A stretch of 64,000 bases of DNA from Actinocatenispora sp036503555 (GTDB lineage: Bacteria; Actinomycetota; Actinomycetes; Mycobacteriales; Micromonosporaceae). The notes below the pieces were generated by a model that did not search any database, was not told the DNA's origin, and saw nothing but the letters and a program-made list of their open reading frames with translations. The stretch covers positions 20,778-84,777 of the forward strand of contig DASXWQ010000071.1 of NCBI GenBank assembly GCA_036503555.1. The letters are read 5' to 3'. Below, piece after piece: positions 43,433-52,890 of this stretch. Each line of letters opens with the position of its first letter. The first letter of the stretch is position 1. The position numbers and the translations under genes are program-made.

Positions 43433-44818
43433 GTGACCGACAACGTTGTCCCCCAGGGTGCCCGCGCGCACTACGAGCGCCTGGTACGCCGCGCCCAGCG
43501 CACCGCGCGCGTGCCCGCCGTACAGGCCGCGGTCCACCGCGCCGATCGTCCACTGTGGACGTTCGAGGTGGGCGACGCGGGCGGCGGCGTCGAGCTGGGT
43601 CCCGACACGCAGTTCCGGATCGGCTCGATCACCAAGACCTTCACCGCCGTACTCGTGCTCCAGTGCCGGGACGACGGACTGCTCGACCTCGACGACCCGG
43701 TGTCCGCGCACCTGTCCGTACCGGAGCACGGCGAGCTGACGATCCGGCGGCTGCTCACGCACACCGCCGGGTTGCAGCGCGAACCGTACGGGGACATCTG
43801 GGACACGCTCGCCGTACCGAGCCTGGAGGAGACGCTCGCCGGCCTGGCGCAGGCCGAGCGGATCCTGCCGTCCGGGCGCCGCTTCCACTACTCGAACCTC
43901 GGCTTCGCGCTGCTCGGCCACCTCGTCGCGGCCAAGCGCGGCGCGGCCTGGGCGGAGGTGCTGGCCGAGAAGATCCTCGCCCCGCTGGACCTGCACCTGA
44001 CGCTCGCCCCGGGCGGCAACGCCGCGACCGGCTACCTGGTCGACGCGTGGTCCGACCACGCCCGGCCCGAGCCGCGTACCGACCTCGGCGGGATCGCGCC
44101 CGCCGCGCAGCTCTGGGGTACCGCCGGGGAGCTGGCGCGGTGGGGGTCGTTCCTGGCCGACCCGGCGCACCAGGACCCGACGGGCGCGGTGCTGGCGGCG
44201 GACACGCTCGCCGAGATGCGGCATCCGGTCGCGATGCGCGACGACCGGGTCTGGAAGTCCGGCTGGGGCCTGGGCCTGATCGTCCGGCCGGGCGCGGCCC
44301 GCGCCCTCGACGTCGGGCACGGCGGGGCGATGCCCGGCTTCCTCGCCGAGGCGTACGGGCGGGTGCCGGGCGCCGAGGACGTGCCGCCCGGCCTGGCCGC
44401 CGCCGTACTCCTGTCGTCCGGCACCGCGGACGCCGCGCTCGGGCTGTCGTTCCAGCTGATGGACGCGGCCGTCGAGCGGGACCCGGCGGACATCGAGCCG
44501 TGGCGGATCGGCGCGCCCGCGCCGGACGAGCTGCGCGGCGTGCTGGGCCACTGGTGGGGCGAGGGCTTCGAGTACGTCTTCCGCTGGCGGGACGGCCACC
44601 TGGAGGCGTCCGGCGTCGACGACCCGGCCGGCATGCCGCCGGCGGTGTTCGCCGTGGAGAGCCCCGACCTGCTCCGGTCGGTCGCGGGCCGGGAGATCGG
44701 GGAGCAGCTGCGGCTGACCCGCGACACGGACGGCCGGGTCGTCCGGTTGCACTGGGCGACGTACCGGTTCACCCGGGAGCAGCAGACCTTCGACGGGGTG
44801 TGGGCCAGCCAGCCGTGA
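43433..44818 (+). CDS. Serine hydrolase of the beta-lactamase/D-alanyl-D-alanine carboxypeptidase class C family
   Basis: 461 residues from GTG 43433. The SxxK motif is SITK (Ser65, Lys68), the YxN motif is YSN (Tyr153), and GHGG near 290 takes the place of the HxG/KTG motif. No signal peptide, so it is cytoplasmic, unlike secreted beta-lactamases. Family members include esterases and peptidases; the substrate is unknown. A C-terminal beta domain follows (ELRGVLGHWWGEG). It lies between the HIT gene and phoH. Confidence 0.87.
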   Translation: MTDNVVPQGARAHYERLVRRAQRTARVPAVQAAVHRADRPLWTFEVGDAGGGVELGPDTQFRIGSITKTFTAVLVLQCRDDGLLDLDDPVSAHLSVPEHGELTIRRLLTHTAGLQREPYGDIWDTLAVPSLEETLAGLAQAERILPSGRRFHYSNLGFALLGHLVAAKRGAAWAEVLAEKILAPLDLHLTLAPGGNAATGYLVDAWSDHARPEPRTDLGGIAPAAQLWGTAGELARWGSFLADPAHQDPTGAVLAADTLAEMRHPVAMRDDRVWKSGWGLGLIVRPGAARALDVGHGGAMPGFLAEAYGRVPGAEDVPPGLAAAVLLSSGTADAALGLSFQLMDAAVERDPADIEPWRIGAPAPDELRGVLGHWWGEGFEYVFRWRDGHLEASGVDDPAGMPPAVFAVESPDLLRSVAGREIGEQLRLTRDTDGRVVRLHWATYRFTREQQTFDGVWASQP

Positions 44819-44964
44819 GGCCGCTTCGGCGGACGTACCGGACGGATGGGCAGGTTCCACGCACAGCGCGCCGGAAACGATCGGCGGGTCCGGCCACGCG
44901 CCGGATACGATGGTGACCTGTTGCCGACGAGATCACGTGGAGGCGTGGCCCACGCGGCCTACCC

Positions 44965-45999
44965 ATGACCAGTAGCCCAGCCGACCTGTCGCACGTCCGG
45001 GTGCAGACCAAGATCACGGTTCCCGACCCGCACACCATGGTGAGCCTGCTCGGCACCCGCGACGAGCTGCTCAAGCTGGTCGAGCGTTCGGTCCGAAGCG
45101 AGATCCACGTCCGCGGCAACGAGATCACCCTGACCGGCGAGCCCGCCGACAACGCGCTCGCCGAGCGGCTCTTCGCCGAGCTGCTGGAACTCATCGAGAA
45201 AGGCGAGACGCTGACCGAGGACGCGGTCCGCCGCACCGTCGGCATGCTCGAAGAGGGCACCGAGGAGCGTCCGGCGGAGGTTCTGACCCTCAACATCCTG
45301 TCCCGGCGCGGCCGGACGATCCGGCCGAAGACGCTTGGCCAGAAGCGGTACGTGGACGCCATCGACGGCCACACCATCGTGTTCGGTATCGGTCCGGCCG
45401 GTACCGGCAAGACGTACCTGGCGATGGCCAAGGCCGTGCAGGCGTTGCAGGCCAAGCAGGTCAACCGGATCATCCTGACCCGGCCGGCGGTCGAGGCCGG
45501 CGAGCGGCTGGGCTTCCTGCCCGGCACGCTCTACGACAAGATCGACCCCTACCTGCGCCCGTTGTACGACGCGCTGCACGACATGATCGACCCCGACTCG
45601 ATCCCGCGCCTCACCACGAACGGGACGATCGAGGTCGCGCCGCTGGCGTACATGCGCGGTCGCACGCTGAACGACGCGTTCATCATTCTCGACGAGGCGC
45701 AGAACACGACTCCCGAGCAGATGAAGATGTTCCTCACCCGGCTGGGCTTCGGCTCGAAGGTCGTCGTCACCGGCGACGTCACCCAGGTCGACCTGCCGGG
45801 CGGTACGCGAAGCGGCCTGCGGGTCGTGCGGGACATCCTCGGCGACCTGGACGACGTGCACTTCGCGACGCTCGGCTCGGCCGACGTGGTGCGGCACCGG
45901 CTGGTCAGCCAGATCGTCGACGCGTACGACAAGTGGGACGCCGAGCATCCCGACGAGGACAACCACGGCGCCCGCAACGGCCGCCGCCCGCACCGCTGA
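44965..45999 (+). CDS. phoH: PhoH-family ATPase
   Basis: 344 residues from ATG 44965. An N-terminal KH-like segment (LLGTRDELLKLVE, VRGNEITLTG) precedes the helicase-like ATPase with Walker A GPAGTGKT (about 143-150), Walker B IILDEAQN and LTRLGFGSKVVVTGD. PhoH-like proteins are thought to act in RNA processing with YbeY, encoded next (25-bp gap). A TACGAT hexamer (44906-44911) may be its -10. Confidence 0.94.
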   Translation: MTSSPADLSHVRVQTKITVPDPHTMVSLLGTRDELLKLVERSVRSEIHVRGNEITLTGEPADNALAERLFAELLELIEKGETLTEDAVRRTVGMLEEGTEERPAEVLTLNILSRRGRTIRPKTLGQKRYVDAIDGHTIVFGIGPAGTGKTYLAMAKAVQALQAKQVNRIILTRPAVEAGERLGFLPGTLYDKIDPYLRPLYDALHDMIDPDSIPRLTTNGTIEVAPLAYMRGRTLNDAFIILDEAQNTTPEQMKMFLTRLGFGSKVVVTGDVTQVDLPGGTRSGLRVVRDILGDLDDVHFATLGSADVVRHRLVSQIVDAYDKWDAEHPDEDNHGARNGRRPHR

Positions 46000-46024
46000 G
46001 CGCGCACGAGACGAAGAGGGTCAG

Positions 46025-46525
46025 TTGTCCATCGAGATCAGCAACGAGTCCGGGGTCGAGGTCGACACCCAGGCGGTGCTCGACGTCGCCCGGTACACGC
46101 TGGACCAGATGCAGGTGAACCCGCTCGCCGAGCTGTCGGTGCTGCTCGTCGACGTGGCGTACATGACGGAGCTGAACCACCGCTGGATGGGTGGGGATGG
46201 CCCGACCGACGTGCTGGCGTTCCCGATGGACGAGGTCGGCGCGGGCATCGACCGGGGGCCGACGGCGCCGGGTGTCGAGGTGAGCGAGCCGGCGATGCTC
46301 GGCGACATCGTGCTGTGCCCGGAGGTGGCGGCGAAGCAGGCCGCCACGGCGGGCCACGCCGCGGCCGACGAGATGCACCTGCTGACCGTGCACGGTGTCC
46401 TGCACATCCTCGGGTACGACCACGCGGAGCCGGACGAGGAGCGGGAGATGTTCGCCCTGCAGAACAAGCTGCTCGCGCAGTGGCGTTCGGGCGGGCGCGA
46501 CGCGGGGGAGCCGGAGGGCTCCTGA
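46025..46525 (+). CDS. ybeY: rRNA maturation endoribonuclease YbeY
   Basis: 166 residues from a TTG start at 46025; no in-frame ATG or GTG is in place and GAGGG lies upstream. The zinc site HGVLHILGYDH (His123, 127, 133) is intact, and PTDVLAFPMDE precedes it. YbeY matures 16S rRNA 3' ends and takes part in ribosome quality control. It follows phoH directly, as usual. Confidence 0.96.
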   Translation: MSIEISNESGVEVDTQAVLDVARYTLDQMQVNPLAELSVLLVDVAYMTELNHRWMGGDGPTDVLAFPMDEVGAGIDRGPTAPGVEVSEPAMLGDIVLCPEVAAKQAATAGHAAADEMHLLTVHGVLHILGYDHAEPDEEREMFALQNKLLAQWRSGGRDAGEPEGS

Positions 46526-46563
46526 TGCGTCCCCGACATCCGGCCCCGGGCGGGCGCTGAGCG

Positions 46564-47856
46564 ATGGGCGCCACGGTGCTGTTCGCCGCCGCCGCGTTGG
46601 TGGTGCTGGCCGGTCTGTTCGCGATGACGGACGCGGCGCTGTCGCGGGTGTCGAAGGCCCGCGCCGCCGAGATGGTGCGCGAGGACGCGCGCGGCGCCCG
46701 CGCGCTCGTCGCGGTCGCCGGTGACCTGCCCCGGCATCTGAACCTGCTGCTCCTGCTGCGCCTGGTGTGCGAGCTGGCGGCGACCACGATCGTGGCGTTC
46801 GTGACCGTCGACGCCTGGGGTACGGGGTGGACGGCGGCGCTGGTGACGGCCGGTGCGATGACGGTCGTCAGCTTCGTGATCGTCGGCGTGGGCCCGCGGA
46901 CGATCGGCCGGCAGCACGCGTACCCGGTGGCGTTGGTGGCGGCGCCGGTGGTGCGGTGGCTGGGCCGGGCGCTGGGTCCGCTGGCGCGGCTGCTGATCGT
47001 GGTGGGCAACGCGATGACGCCGGGCAAGGGTTTCCGGGAGGGTCCGTTCACCACGCAGGTCGAGCTGCGGGAGCTGGTGGACCTGGCGGAGCAGCGCGGC
47101 GTGGTGGAGCACGACGAGCGCGAGATGCTGCACTCGGTGTTCACGTTCGGGGACCGGATCGTGCGCGAGGTGATGGTCCCGCGTACGGAGACGGTGTGGA
47201 TCGAGTCGGGGAAGACGGCCCGGCAGGCGCTGGCGTTGGCGTTGCGGTCCGGCTTCTCCCGCATCCCGGTCATCGGGGAGAACGTCGACGACGTGCTGGG
47301 CGTGGCGTACCTGAAGGATCTGGTGCGGCGTACGCAGGCCGGCGACGCGCGGCTGCCGGTGGCCGAGGTGATGCGGCCGGCGGAGTTCATCCCGGAGTCG
47401 AAGCCGGTGGACGACCTGTTGAGCCAGATGCAGGCGCAGCGCATCCACATCGCGATCGTGGTCGACGAGTACGGCGGGACGGCCGGGCTGGTCACGATCG
47501 AGGACATCCTGGAGGAGATCGTCGGCGAGATCACCGACGAGTACGACGTGGAGCGCCCGCCGGTGGAGCACCTGCCGGACGGCGCGGTGCGGGTCAGTGC
47601 CCGGCTGCCGGTGGAGGATCTCGGCGAGCTGTTCGGGGTGGAGCTGCCCGACGGCGAGGTGGAGACCGTGGCGGGGTTGCTGGCGCAGGAGCTGGGCCGG
47701 GTGCCGATCCCTGGCGCGGTGGCGACCGTGGAGGGTCTGGAGCTGACCGCCGAGGGTACGACGGGCCGCCGGAACCACATCGATACCGTGCTGGTGCGGC
47801 AGCTCGCCGTGCCGGAGCAGGACACCGACCGTAAGGAACAGACCGCTGATGCCTGA
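46564..47856 (+). CDS. CNNM/CorC-family membrane protein with CBS domains
   Basis: 430 residues from ATG 46564. An N-terminal CNNM-type membrane domain with about four helices (1-155) is followed by a CBS pair (about 200-330, VPRTETVWIE, FSRIPVIGENVDDVLG, HIAIVVDEYGGTAGLV) and a C-terminal CorC_HlyC transporter-associated domain. Such proteins are linked to Mg2+ or Co2+ efflux, and old annotation calls them hemolysins. It overlaps the next gene by 8 bp. Confidence 0.92.
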   Translation: MGATVLFAAAALVVLAGLFAMTDAALSRVSKARAAEMVREDARGARALVAVAGDLPRHLNLLLLLRLVCELAATTIVAFVTVDAWGTGWTAALVTAGAMTVVSFVIVGVGPRTIGRQHAYPVALVAAPVVRWLGRALGPLARLLIVVGNAMTPGKGFREGPFTTQVELRELVDLAEQRGVVEHDEREMLHSVFTFGDRIVREVMVPRTETVWIESGKTARQALALALRSGFSRIPVIGENVDDVLGVAYLKDLVRRTQAGDARLPVAEVMRPAEFIPESKPVDDLLSQMQAQRIHIAIVVDEYGGTAGLVTIEDILEEIVGEITDEYDVERPPVEHLPDGAVRVSARLPVEDLGELFGVELPDGEVETVAGLLAQELGRVPIPGAVATVEGLELTAEGTTGRRNHIDTVLVRQLAVPEQDTDRKEQTADA

Positions 47857-48205
47857 GACGCTGAGCCCCGCCACCGCCGACGACCCCGAGGACGCGAAGC
47901 TCGTGACGCTGGGCCGCGCGGCCCGCGGGCGTACGGGGGCGGCGGAGGGTGCGGCGGTCCGCGACACGGACGGCCGGACGTACGCGGCGGCGACGGTGAC
48001 GCTGCCGTCGCTGGCGTTGTCGGCGTTGCAGGTGGCGGTGGCGCAGGCGGCGTCGGCAGGCGCGCCGGGCCTGGAGGCGGCGGCGGTGGTCGGCTCGGAC
48101 GAGGTGGACGGCGCGGGCCTGGCCGCGGTGCGGGATCTGGCGCCGACGGCGCCGGTGTTCCTGGCCGGCGCGGACGGCACCGTCCTCGGCGCGTACCGTG
48201 GCTGA
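47849..48205 (+). CDS. Cytidine-deaminase-fold protein without zinc motifs
   Basis: 118 residues from ATG 47849, overlapping neighbours on both sides by 8 bp. It has the small cytidine-deaminase-like size and position (between corC and era) seen in actinobacteria. However, the catalytic HAE and PCxxC zinc signatures are absent, and there is no Cys in the protein. Recognisable remnants are KLVTLGRAARGRTGA, RTYAAATVTLPSLALSALQ and VFLAGADGTVLGA. It is probably a non-catalytic paralogue of unknown function. Confidence 0.8.
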   Translation: MPETLSPATADDPEDAKLVTLGRAARGRTGAAEGAAVRDTDGRTYAAATVTLPSLALSALQVAVAQAASAGAPGLEAAAVVGSDEVDGAGLAAVRDLAPTAPVFLAGADGTVLGAYRG

Positions 48206-49100
48206 GCCCGAGTTCCGGTCCGGGTTCGCCTGTTTCGTGGGCCGGCCGAACGCCGGCAAGTCGACGCTGACGAACGCGTTGGTCGGCGAGAAGGTCGCGA
48301 TCACCAGCAACCGTCCGCAGACGACGCGGCGGGCGATCCGCGGCATCGTGAACCGCCCGCACGCCCAGCTCGTCCTGGTGGACACGCCGGGCCTGCACCG
48401 CCCGCGTACGTTGCTCGGCGAGCGGCTGAACGACCTGGTCCGCGAGACCTGGTCGGACGTGGACGTGATCGGCCTGTGCATCCCGGCGAACGAGCGGATC
48501 GGTCCCGGCGACCGGTTCATCGTGAACGAGTTGAAGGACCTGTCCGCCACGCTGGTCGCGGTGGTCACGAAGACCGACCTGGTCGACCGGGCGAGGTTGA
48601 CCGAGCAGTTGGTCGCGGTCGCCGAGCTGGCCGACTTCGCCGACGTGGTACCGGTCAGCGCGGTCGCCGGTGACCAGGTGGCGCTGCTGGCGGACCTGAT
48701 GATCGGTCACCTTCCGCCGGCGCCGATGCTCTATCCGGAGGACGTGGCGACGGACGAGCCGGAGCGGGTCCGGATCGCCGAGCTGATCCGGGAGGCCGCG
48801 CTGGAGGGCGTACGGGACGAGCTGCCGCACTCGATCGCCGTCCTGGTCGAGGAGATGACGGCCGAGACGACGCGCGCCGGCGACCCGCTCACCCGCATCT
48901 ACGCCGACCTGTACGTGGAGCGCCAGAGCCAGAAGGCGATCGTCATCGGCAAGGCCGGTACCCGGCTGCGCGCGGTGGGCGCGACGGCCCGGACCCAGAT
49001 CGAGGAGCTGCTCGGCACGAGGGTTTTCCTGGATCTGCACGTACGGATCGCCAAGGAGTGGCAACGCGACCCCAAGCAGTTGCGGAAGCTGGGGTTCTGA
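48198..49100 (+). CDS. era: GTPase Era
   Basis: 300 residues from GTG 48198. G1 GRPNAGKST (about 15-23), switch region NRPQTTRRAI, G3 DTPGLH, G4 TKTD, and a C-terminal KH domain for the 16S rRNA 3' end (IVIGKAGTRLRAVG). Era assists 30S assembly downstream of YbeY. This ends the phoH-ybeY-corC-era operon. Confidence 0.97.
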   Translation: MAEPEFRSGFACFVGRPNAGKSTLTNALVGEKVAITSNRPQTTRRAIRGIVNRPHAQLVLVDTPGLHRPRTLLGERLNDLVRETWSDVDVIGLCIPANERIGPGDRFIVNELKDLSATLVAVVTKTDLVDRARLTEQLVAVAELADFADVVPVSAVAGDQVALLADLMIGHLPPAPMLYPEDVATDEPERVRIAELIREAALEGVRDELPHSIAVLVEEMTAETTRAGDPLTRIYADLYVERQSQKAIVIGKAGTRLRAVGATARTQIEELLGTRVFLDLHVRIAKEWQRDPKQLRKLGF

Positions 49101-49278
49101 CCACGGCGAGTGTTCGCGCCGGATACCAGCCGTCATCGGGATCGGTAGGGGCTGGGACGCCCGGCGCCGGCCTCGTATCATCCGTCATGAATGCCTTCGC
49201 CTGGGCCGCGTGACGGCCCGAATCACTGACCCGCCCGAGCCGGGGCGACCTGCCTTCGAGCGGGGAGGAGCGTCGAGG

Positions 49279-51840
49279 ATGCGACATGGCGGTACCGGCG
49301 AACCGAGAGGGCACGCGACGAAACCGTCGCGGCGCTCGGGCGGGTTCATCTCCATCGGGTTGGTGCTGGCCCTGTCCGTCGGGCTCGTCGGCACCGTGCT
49401 GGGGGTCGGCGCCACCAGCCGGTCACTGGACGTCGCGGACGGCAACGTCTGGCTCTGGAGCAGCAAACCGGCCCAGGTGAGCCGGGTCAACGCCAACTCC
49501 GGCCGGGTCGACGTGAACCAGCCGCTGCTGGACTCGCGCGGCCACCGCGTCGAGGTCACCCAGAACGACAAGTACCTTCTGTTGCACGACCTGGACGAGG
49601 GCAAGGTCACCTCGGTCGACCTGACCCGGATGGGCTTCACCGGCAGCCTTCAGGTGCCCAAGGGCACCGGCGTACGGGTGGCGCTGTCCGGCGACAAGGC
49701 GGCCCTGATCGACCAGACGAACGGCCAGATCCGCGGCTTCGACCCGGGCACCCTGCGTGCCACGCGGGCGAAGTTGCAGCTGCCGGCGCCGCTCGCGGGC
49801 GGCGACTTCGACGCGTCCGGGCACCTGTGGCTCGGCGTACCGTCGCAGGGCACGGTGGTGAGCGTCGACGTGTCGGCGAAGTCGGCGCGGGTGGCCCGGA
49901 CGGAGTCGGTGACCGCACCGGCGCACCCGATGGCGATCACGGTGCTCGACCACGGCGTGCTCGCCGCGGACACCTCCGGCACGGACATCACGGTGGTCAC
50001 GGACAAGGTGACGACGCTGACGGCGCCGCAGCCGCTGGCCGGCGTCTCCGTCCCCGGCCGTACGGTCGGAAACCTGGCGGTCCTGACGCTGCCGAAGACC
50101 GGCCGGGTGATGCCGGTGTCGCTGGCGAAGGGCGCGCGGCCGGCCGTGTTCGCGCTGCCCGAGGGCAGCTCGCCGGGCGCGGCGACCCCGTTCGCCGGCC
50201 GCATCTACGTACCGGACACCAAGCGCCACGTCGTCTACGTGTTCGACGCGCACGGCAAGTCGCTCGGCACGCTCGGCCTGGCCGGCGCCACCGGCCCGCT
50301 GGAGCTGGAGGTACGCGAGGGTCATCTGATGATCAACGCGCCGGACTCGTCGGTGGCCCGGGTCGTCGACAGCGACGGCGTGACGCGCATCGTCGACAAG
50401 TATCGCACCGACGTACCGGGTGGCGACGGTGACCTGTCGGTCATCGCCGCGCCCGCGCCGGGCAACCAGGGCAAGGACAAGAAGCCGTCGCCGGGGCAGG
50501 GCAAGGCGCAGGACGGGCCGCCCGGCCCGCCGATCCCGGTGACCGCGCTCGCCGGCAGCCACCAGGTCACGCTGTCCTGGCCCGCGCCCGCGGAGAACGG
50601 CGCCCCGGTCACGCGGTACGACGTCACGTGGGACGGCGGCCACCGGCAGGTCGACCCGGGTACCCGGTCGCTTCGGGTGACGGGTCTGCACAACGGCCAG
50701 ACGTACTCGTTCGGGGTGACCGCGACGAACAAGTTCGGCACCGGGCCGACGGCGCTGTCCGACCAGGTCACGCCGGGTGGCAAGACTCCGGACGTACCGC
50801 AGGGCGTGTCCGCCACGGTCAACAAGGACGGCACGGTGACCGTCTCGTGGCGGCCGGCGGACCAGGCGCGGGACTACGTGGTCCAGCCGTCGGGCGGCGG
50901 CCAGGCGAGCACCGTCACGGACACCTCGGCCACGTTCAACACGCTGGTCGGCGGGCAGTCGTACATGTTCACGGTGGTGGCGCGGAGCGCGGGCGGCATC
51001 GCCAGCCGGCCGAGCGCGCCGAGTAACGCCGTCACGCCGTTCACCGCGCCGGGCGCACCGGCCGTGTCGGTCGGCAACACCACGGACACCACCGTGACGG
51101 TGAACTGGCAACCGGCACCGGACAACGGCAGCCCCGTCACGCAGTACTACGTGCAGCTCGACAACGGCGCGGCGGCGAAGGCGGCCGGCACCTCGCACAC
51201 GTTCGGCAACCTGCAGCCGGCGTCGCAGCACACGATCACGGTGTGGGCGGAGAACAAGGCGGGCCCGGGGGAGAAGCAGACGATCACGGCGACGTCGAGC
51301 AAGCCGGCGCCGCCCACCGTGCAGGTCTCGGTGACCGGGAAGGACACGACCTCGATCACGGTCAGCGTCAACGCCGGCAACACCGCGACGAGCTGCACCG
51401 TCGCGTTGCAGGGCGGCGCGAGCCAGTCGTGCGGTAAGGGCACCAGCTCGCACACGTTCTCCGGGCTGCAGCCGTCGTCGAGCTACGCGTTCACCGCGAC
51501 CGTGACCGACGCGTACCAGCAGCAGGCGTCGGGCTCGGCGAACGGCGACACGAAGGTCGTCACCACCGCCAACGCCTGCACCAACGCGGCGAACGGCTGC
51601 ACCGTCGGCATCTACTCCGGTCCCTGGCAGAACAAGAACGGGTCGACGAAGGTCGGGGAGTGGGCGCAGGGCGCCTCGAAGCCGATCCAGTGCCGGACCA
51701 CGGGCCAGAGCATCTACGCGTACAACCAGAACGGCTACCGGGACAGCACGGTCTGGCTGAAGATCTCAGGTGACGGTTACGTGCCCTGGTCGTACTCGGA
51801 CATGAGCGAAGGTACCCGGGACTCGCTGCCGACATGCTGA
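49279..51840 (+). CDS. Membrane-anchored fibronectin type III repeat protein
   Basis: 853 residues from ATG 49279, chosen for GGGGAGGAG eight bases upstream; GTG 49210 would add 23 residues without a ribosome site. A membrane helix lies at about 21-44. A beta-propeller-like region (about 50-395) has repeated strand pairs. After a Pro/Lys linker come four FN3 domains (about 417-500, 504-589, 590-674, 677-760), and the C-terminal 85 residues (NACTNAANGC to the end) look like a small disulfide-rich SH3-like domain. A TATCAT -10 is at 49176-49181. It heads the MoxR-DUF58-transglutaminase set and is probably the extracellular sensor or adhesin of that system. Confidence 0.85.
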   Translation: MRHGGTGEPRGHATKPSRRSGGFISIGLVLALSVGLVGTVLGVGATSRSLDVADGNVWLWSSKPAQVSRVNANSGRVDVNQPLLDSRGHRVEVTQNDKYLLLHDLDEGKVTSVDLTRMGFTGSLQVPKGTGVRVALSGDKAALIDQTNGQIRGFDPGTLRATRAKLQLPAPLAGGDFDASGHLWLGVPSQGTVVSVDVSAKSARVARTESVTAPAHPMAITVLDHGVLAADTSGTDITVVTDKVTTLTAPQPLAGVSVPGRTVGNLAVLTLPKTGRVMPVSLAKGARPAVFALPEGSSPGAATPFAGRIYVPDTKRHVVYVFDAHGKSLGTLGLAGATGPLELEVREGHLMINAPDSSVARVVDSDGVTRIVDKYRTDVPGGDGDLSVIAAPAPGNQGKDKKPSPGQGKAQDGPPGPPIPVTALAGSHQVTLSWPAPAENGAPVTRYDVTWDGGHRQVDPGTRSLRVTGLHNGQTYSFGVTATNKFGTGPTALSDQVTPGGKTPDVPQGVSATVNKDGTVTVSWRPADQARDYVVQPSGGGQASTVTDTSATFNTLVGGQSYMFTVVARSAGGIASRPSAPSNAVTPFTAPGAPAVSVGNTTDTTVTVNWQPAPDNGSPVTQYYVQLDNGAAAKAAGTSHTFGNLQPASQHTITVWAENKAGPGEKQTITATSSKPAPPTVQVSVTGKDTTSITVSVNAGNTATSCTVALQGGASQSCGKGTSSHTFSGLQPSSSYAFTATVTDAYQQQASGSANGDTKVVTTANACTNAANGCTVGIYSGPWQNKNGSTKVGEWAQGASKPIQCRTTGQSIYAYNQNGYRDSTVWLKISGDGYVPWSYSDMSEGTRDSLPTC

Positions 51841-51871
51841 CAGTGCGCGCCGACGACCAGGAGAACGTGAG

Positions 51872-52888
51872 TTGAGTTTCCCGCAGCAGGTGGGCCCGCC
51901 GGAGCAGAGCGAGGTCGCCGGGTACGTGTCGGCGTTCCAGCGTTTGCAGCAGAACGTCGAACAGGTCGTCCTGGGCAAGCCGGAGGTCGTACGGCTGGCG
52001 CTGACGGCGCTGTTCGCCGGCGGGCACGTGCTGGTCGAGGACGTACCCGGGACGGGGAAGACGACGCTGGCGCGGGCGATGGCGGCCAGCGTGCGCGGGC
52101 AGTGGCGGCGGGTGCAGTTCACGCCCGACCTGCTGCCGTCGGACGTCACCGGCGTGACGATCTTCAACCAGGCGACGAAGGACTTCGAGTTCCATCCGGG
52201 CCCGGTCTTCGCGAACATCGTGATCGCCGACGAGATCAACCGTGCCTCGCCGAAGACGCAGTCCGCGCTGCTGGAGGTCATGGAGGAGCGGTACGTCACG
52301 GTCGACGGCGAGCGGCACCCGGTGCCGCGCCCGTTCCAGGTGGTGGCGACGCAGAACCCGGTCGAGATGGACGGGACGTACCGGCTGCCGGAGGCGCAGC
52401 TCGACCGGTTCCTGATGAAGCTGTCGGTGGGCTACCCGGACGAGCGGACCGAGATCGAGGTGCTGCGCGGCGGCGCGGCGCGGCGTTCGCCGGAGGACCT
52501 GCCGGCGGTGACCGACACCGACACCGTGACCCGGCTGGCCGCGCTGACCCACCGGGTCTACCTGCACGACGCCCTCTACGGGTACGCGGTGCAGATCGCG
52601 AACGCCACCCGCGTCCACCCGGACGTACGGCTCGGGTTGTCGCCGCGTGGCGCGATCGCGCTGACCCGCGCCGCGCAGGCGTACGCGCTGGCCGAGTCCC
52701 GCGGGTACGTGCTGCCGGAGGATTTCAAGGCGCTGGCCGTCGCCGTCATCGGGCACCGGCTGGTGCTGACGCCGGACGCGCAGCTGCGCGGGCGTACCCC
52801 GGACGAGGTGATCGGGCAGGTGCTGGCCGGGGTGGCGGTGCCGCAGCCGGGCGCGTCCGCGGGCGCACCGGCTCTCGGGCACCGCTGA
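51872..52888 (+). CDS. MoxR-family AAA+ ATPase
   Basis: 338 residues from TTG 51872, with AGGAGA seven bases upstream. Walker A is EDVPGTGKT (about 56-64), Walker B IADEIN, sensor 1 TQNP. MoxR proteins act as chaperones that activate metal-containing or multi-domain partners and are almost always followed by a DUF58 gene, as here (2-bp gap). Confidence 0.95.
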   Translation: MSFPQQVGPPEQSEVAGYVSAFQRLQQNVEQVVLGKPEVVRLALTALFAGGHVLVEDVPGTGKTTLARAMAASVRGQWRRVQFTPDLLPSDVTGVTIFNQATKDFEFHPGPVFANIVIADEINRASPKTQSALLEVMEERYVTVDGERHPVPRPFQVVATQNPVEMDGTYRLPEAQLDRFLMKLSVGYPDERTEIEVLRGGAARRSPEDLPAVTDTDTVTRLAALTHRVYLHDALYGYAVQIANATRVHPDVRLGLSPRGAIALTRAAQAYALAESRGYVLPEDFKALAVAVIGHRLVLTPDAQLRGRTPDEVIGQVLAGVAVPQPGASAGAPALGHR

Positions 52889-52890
52889 GC

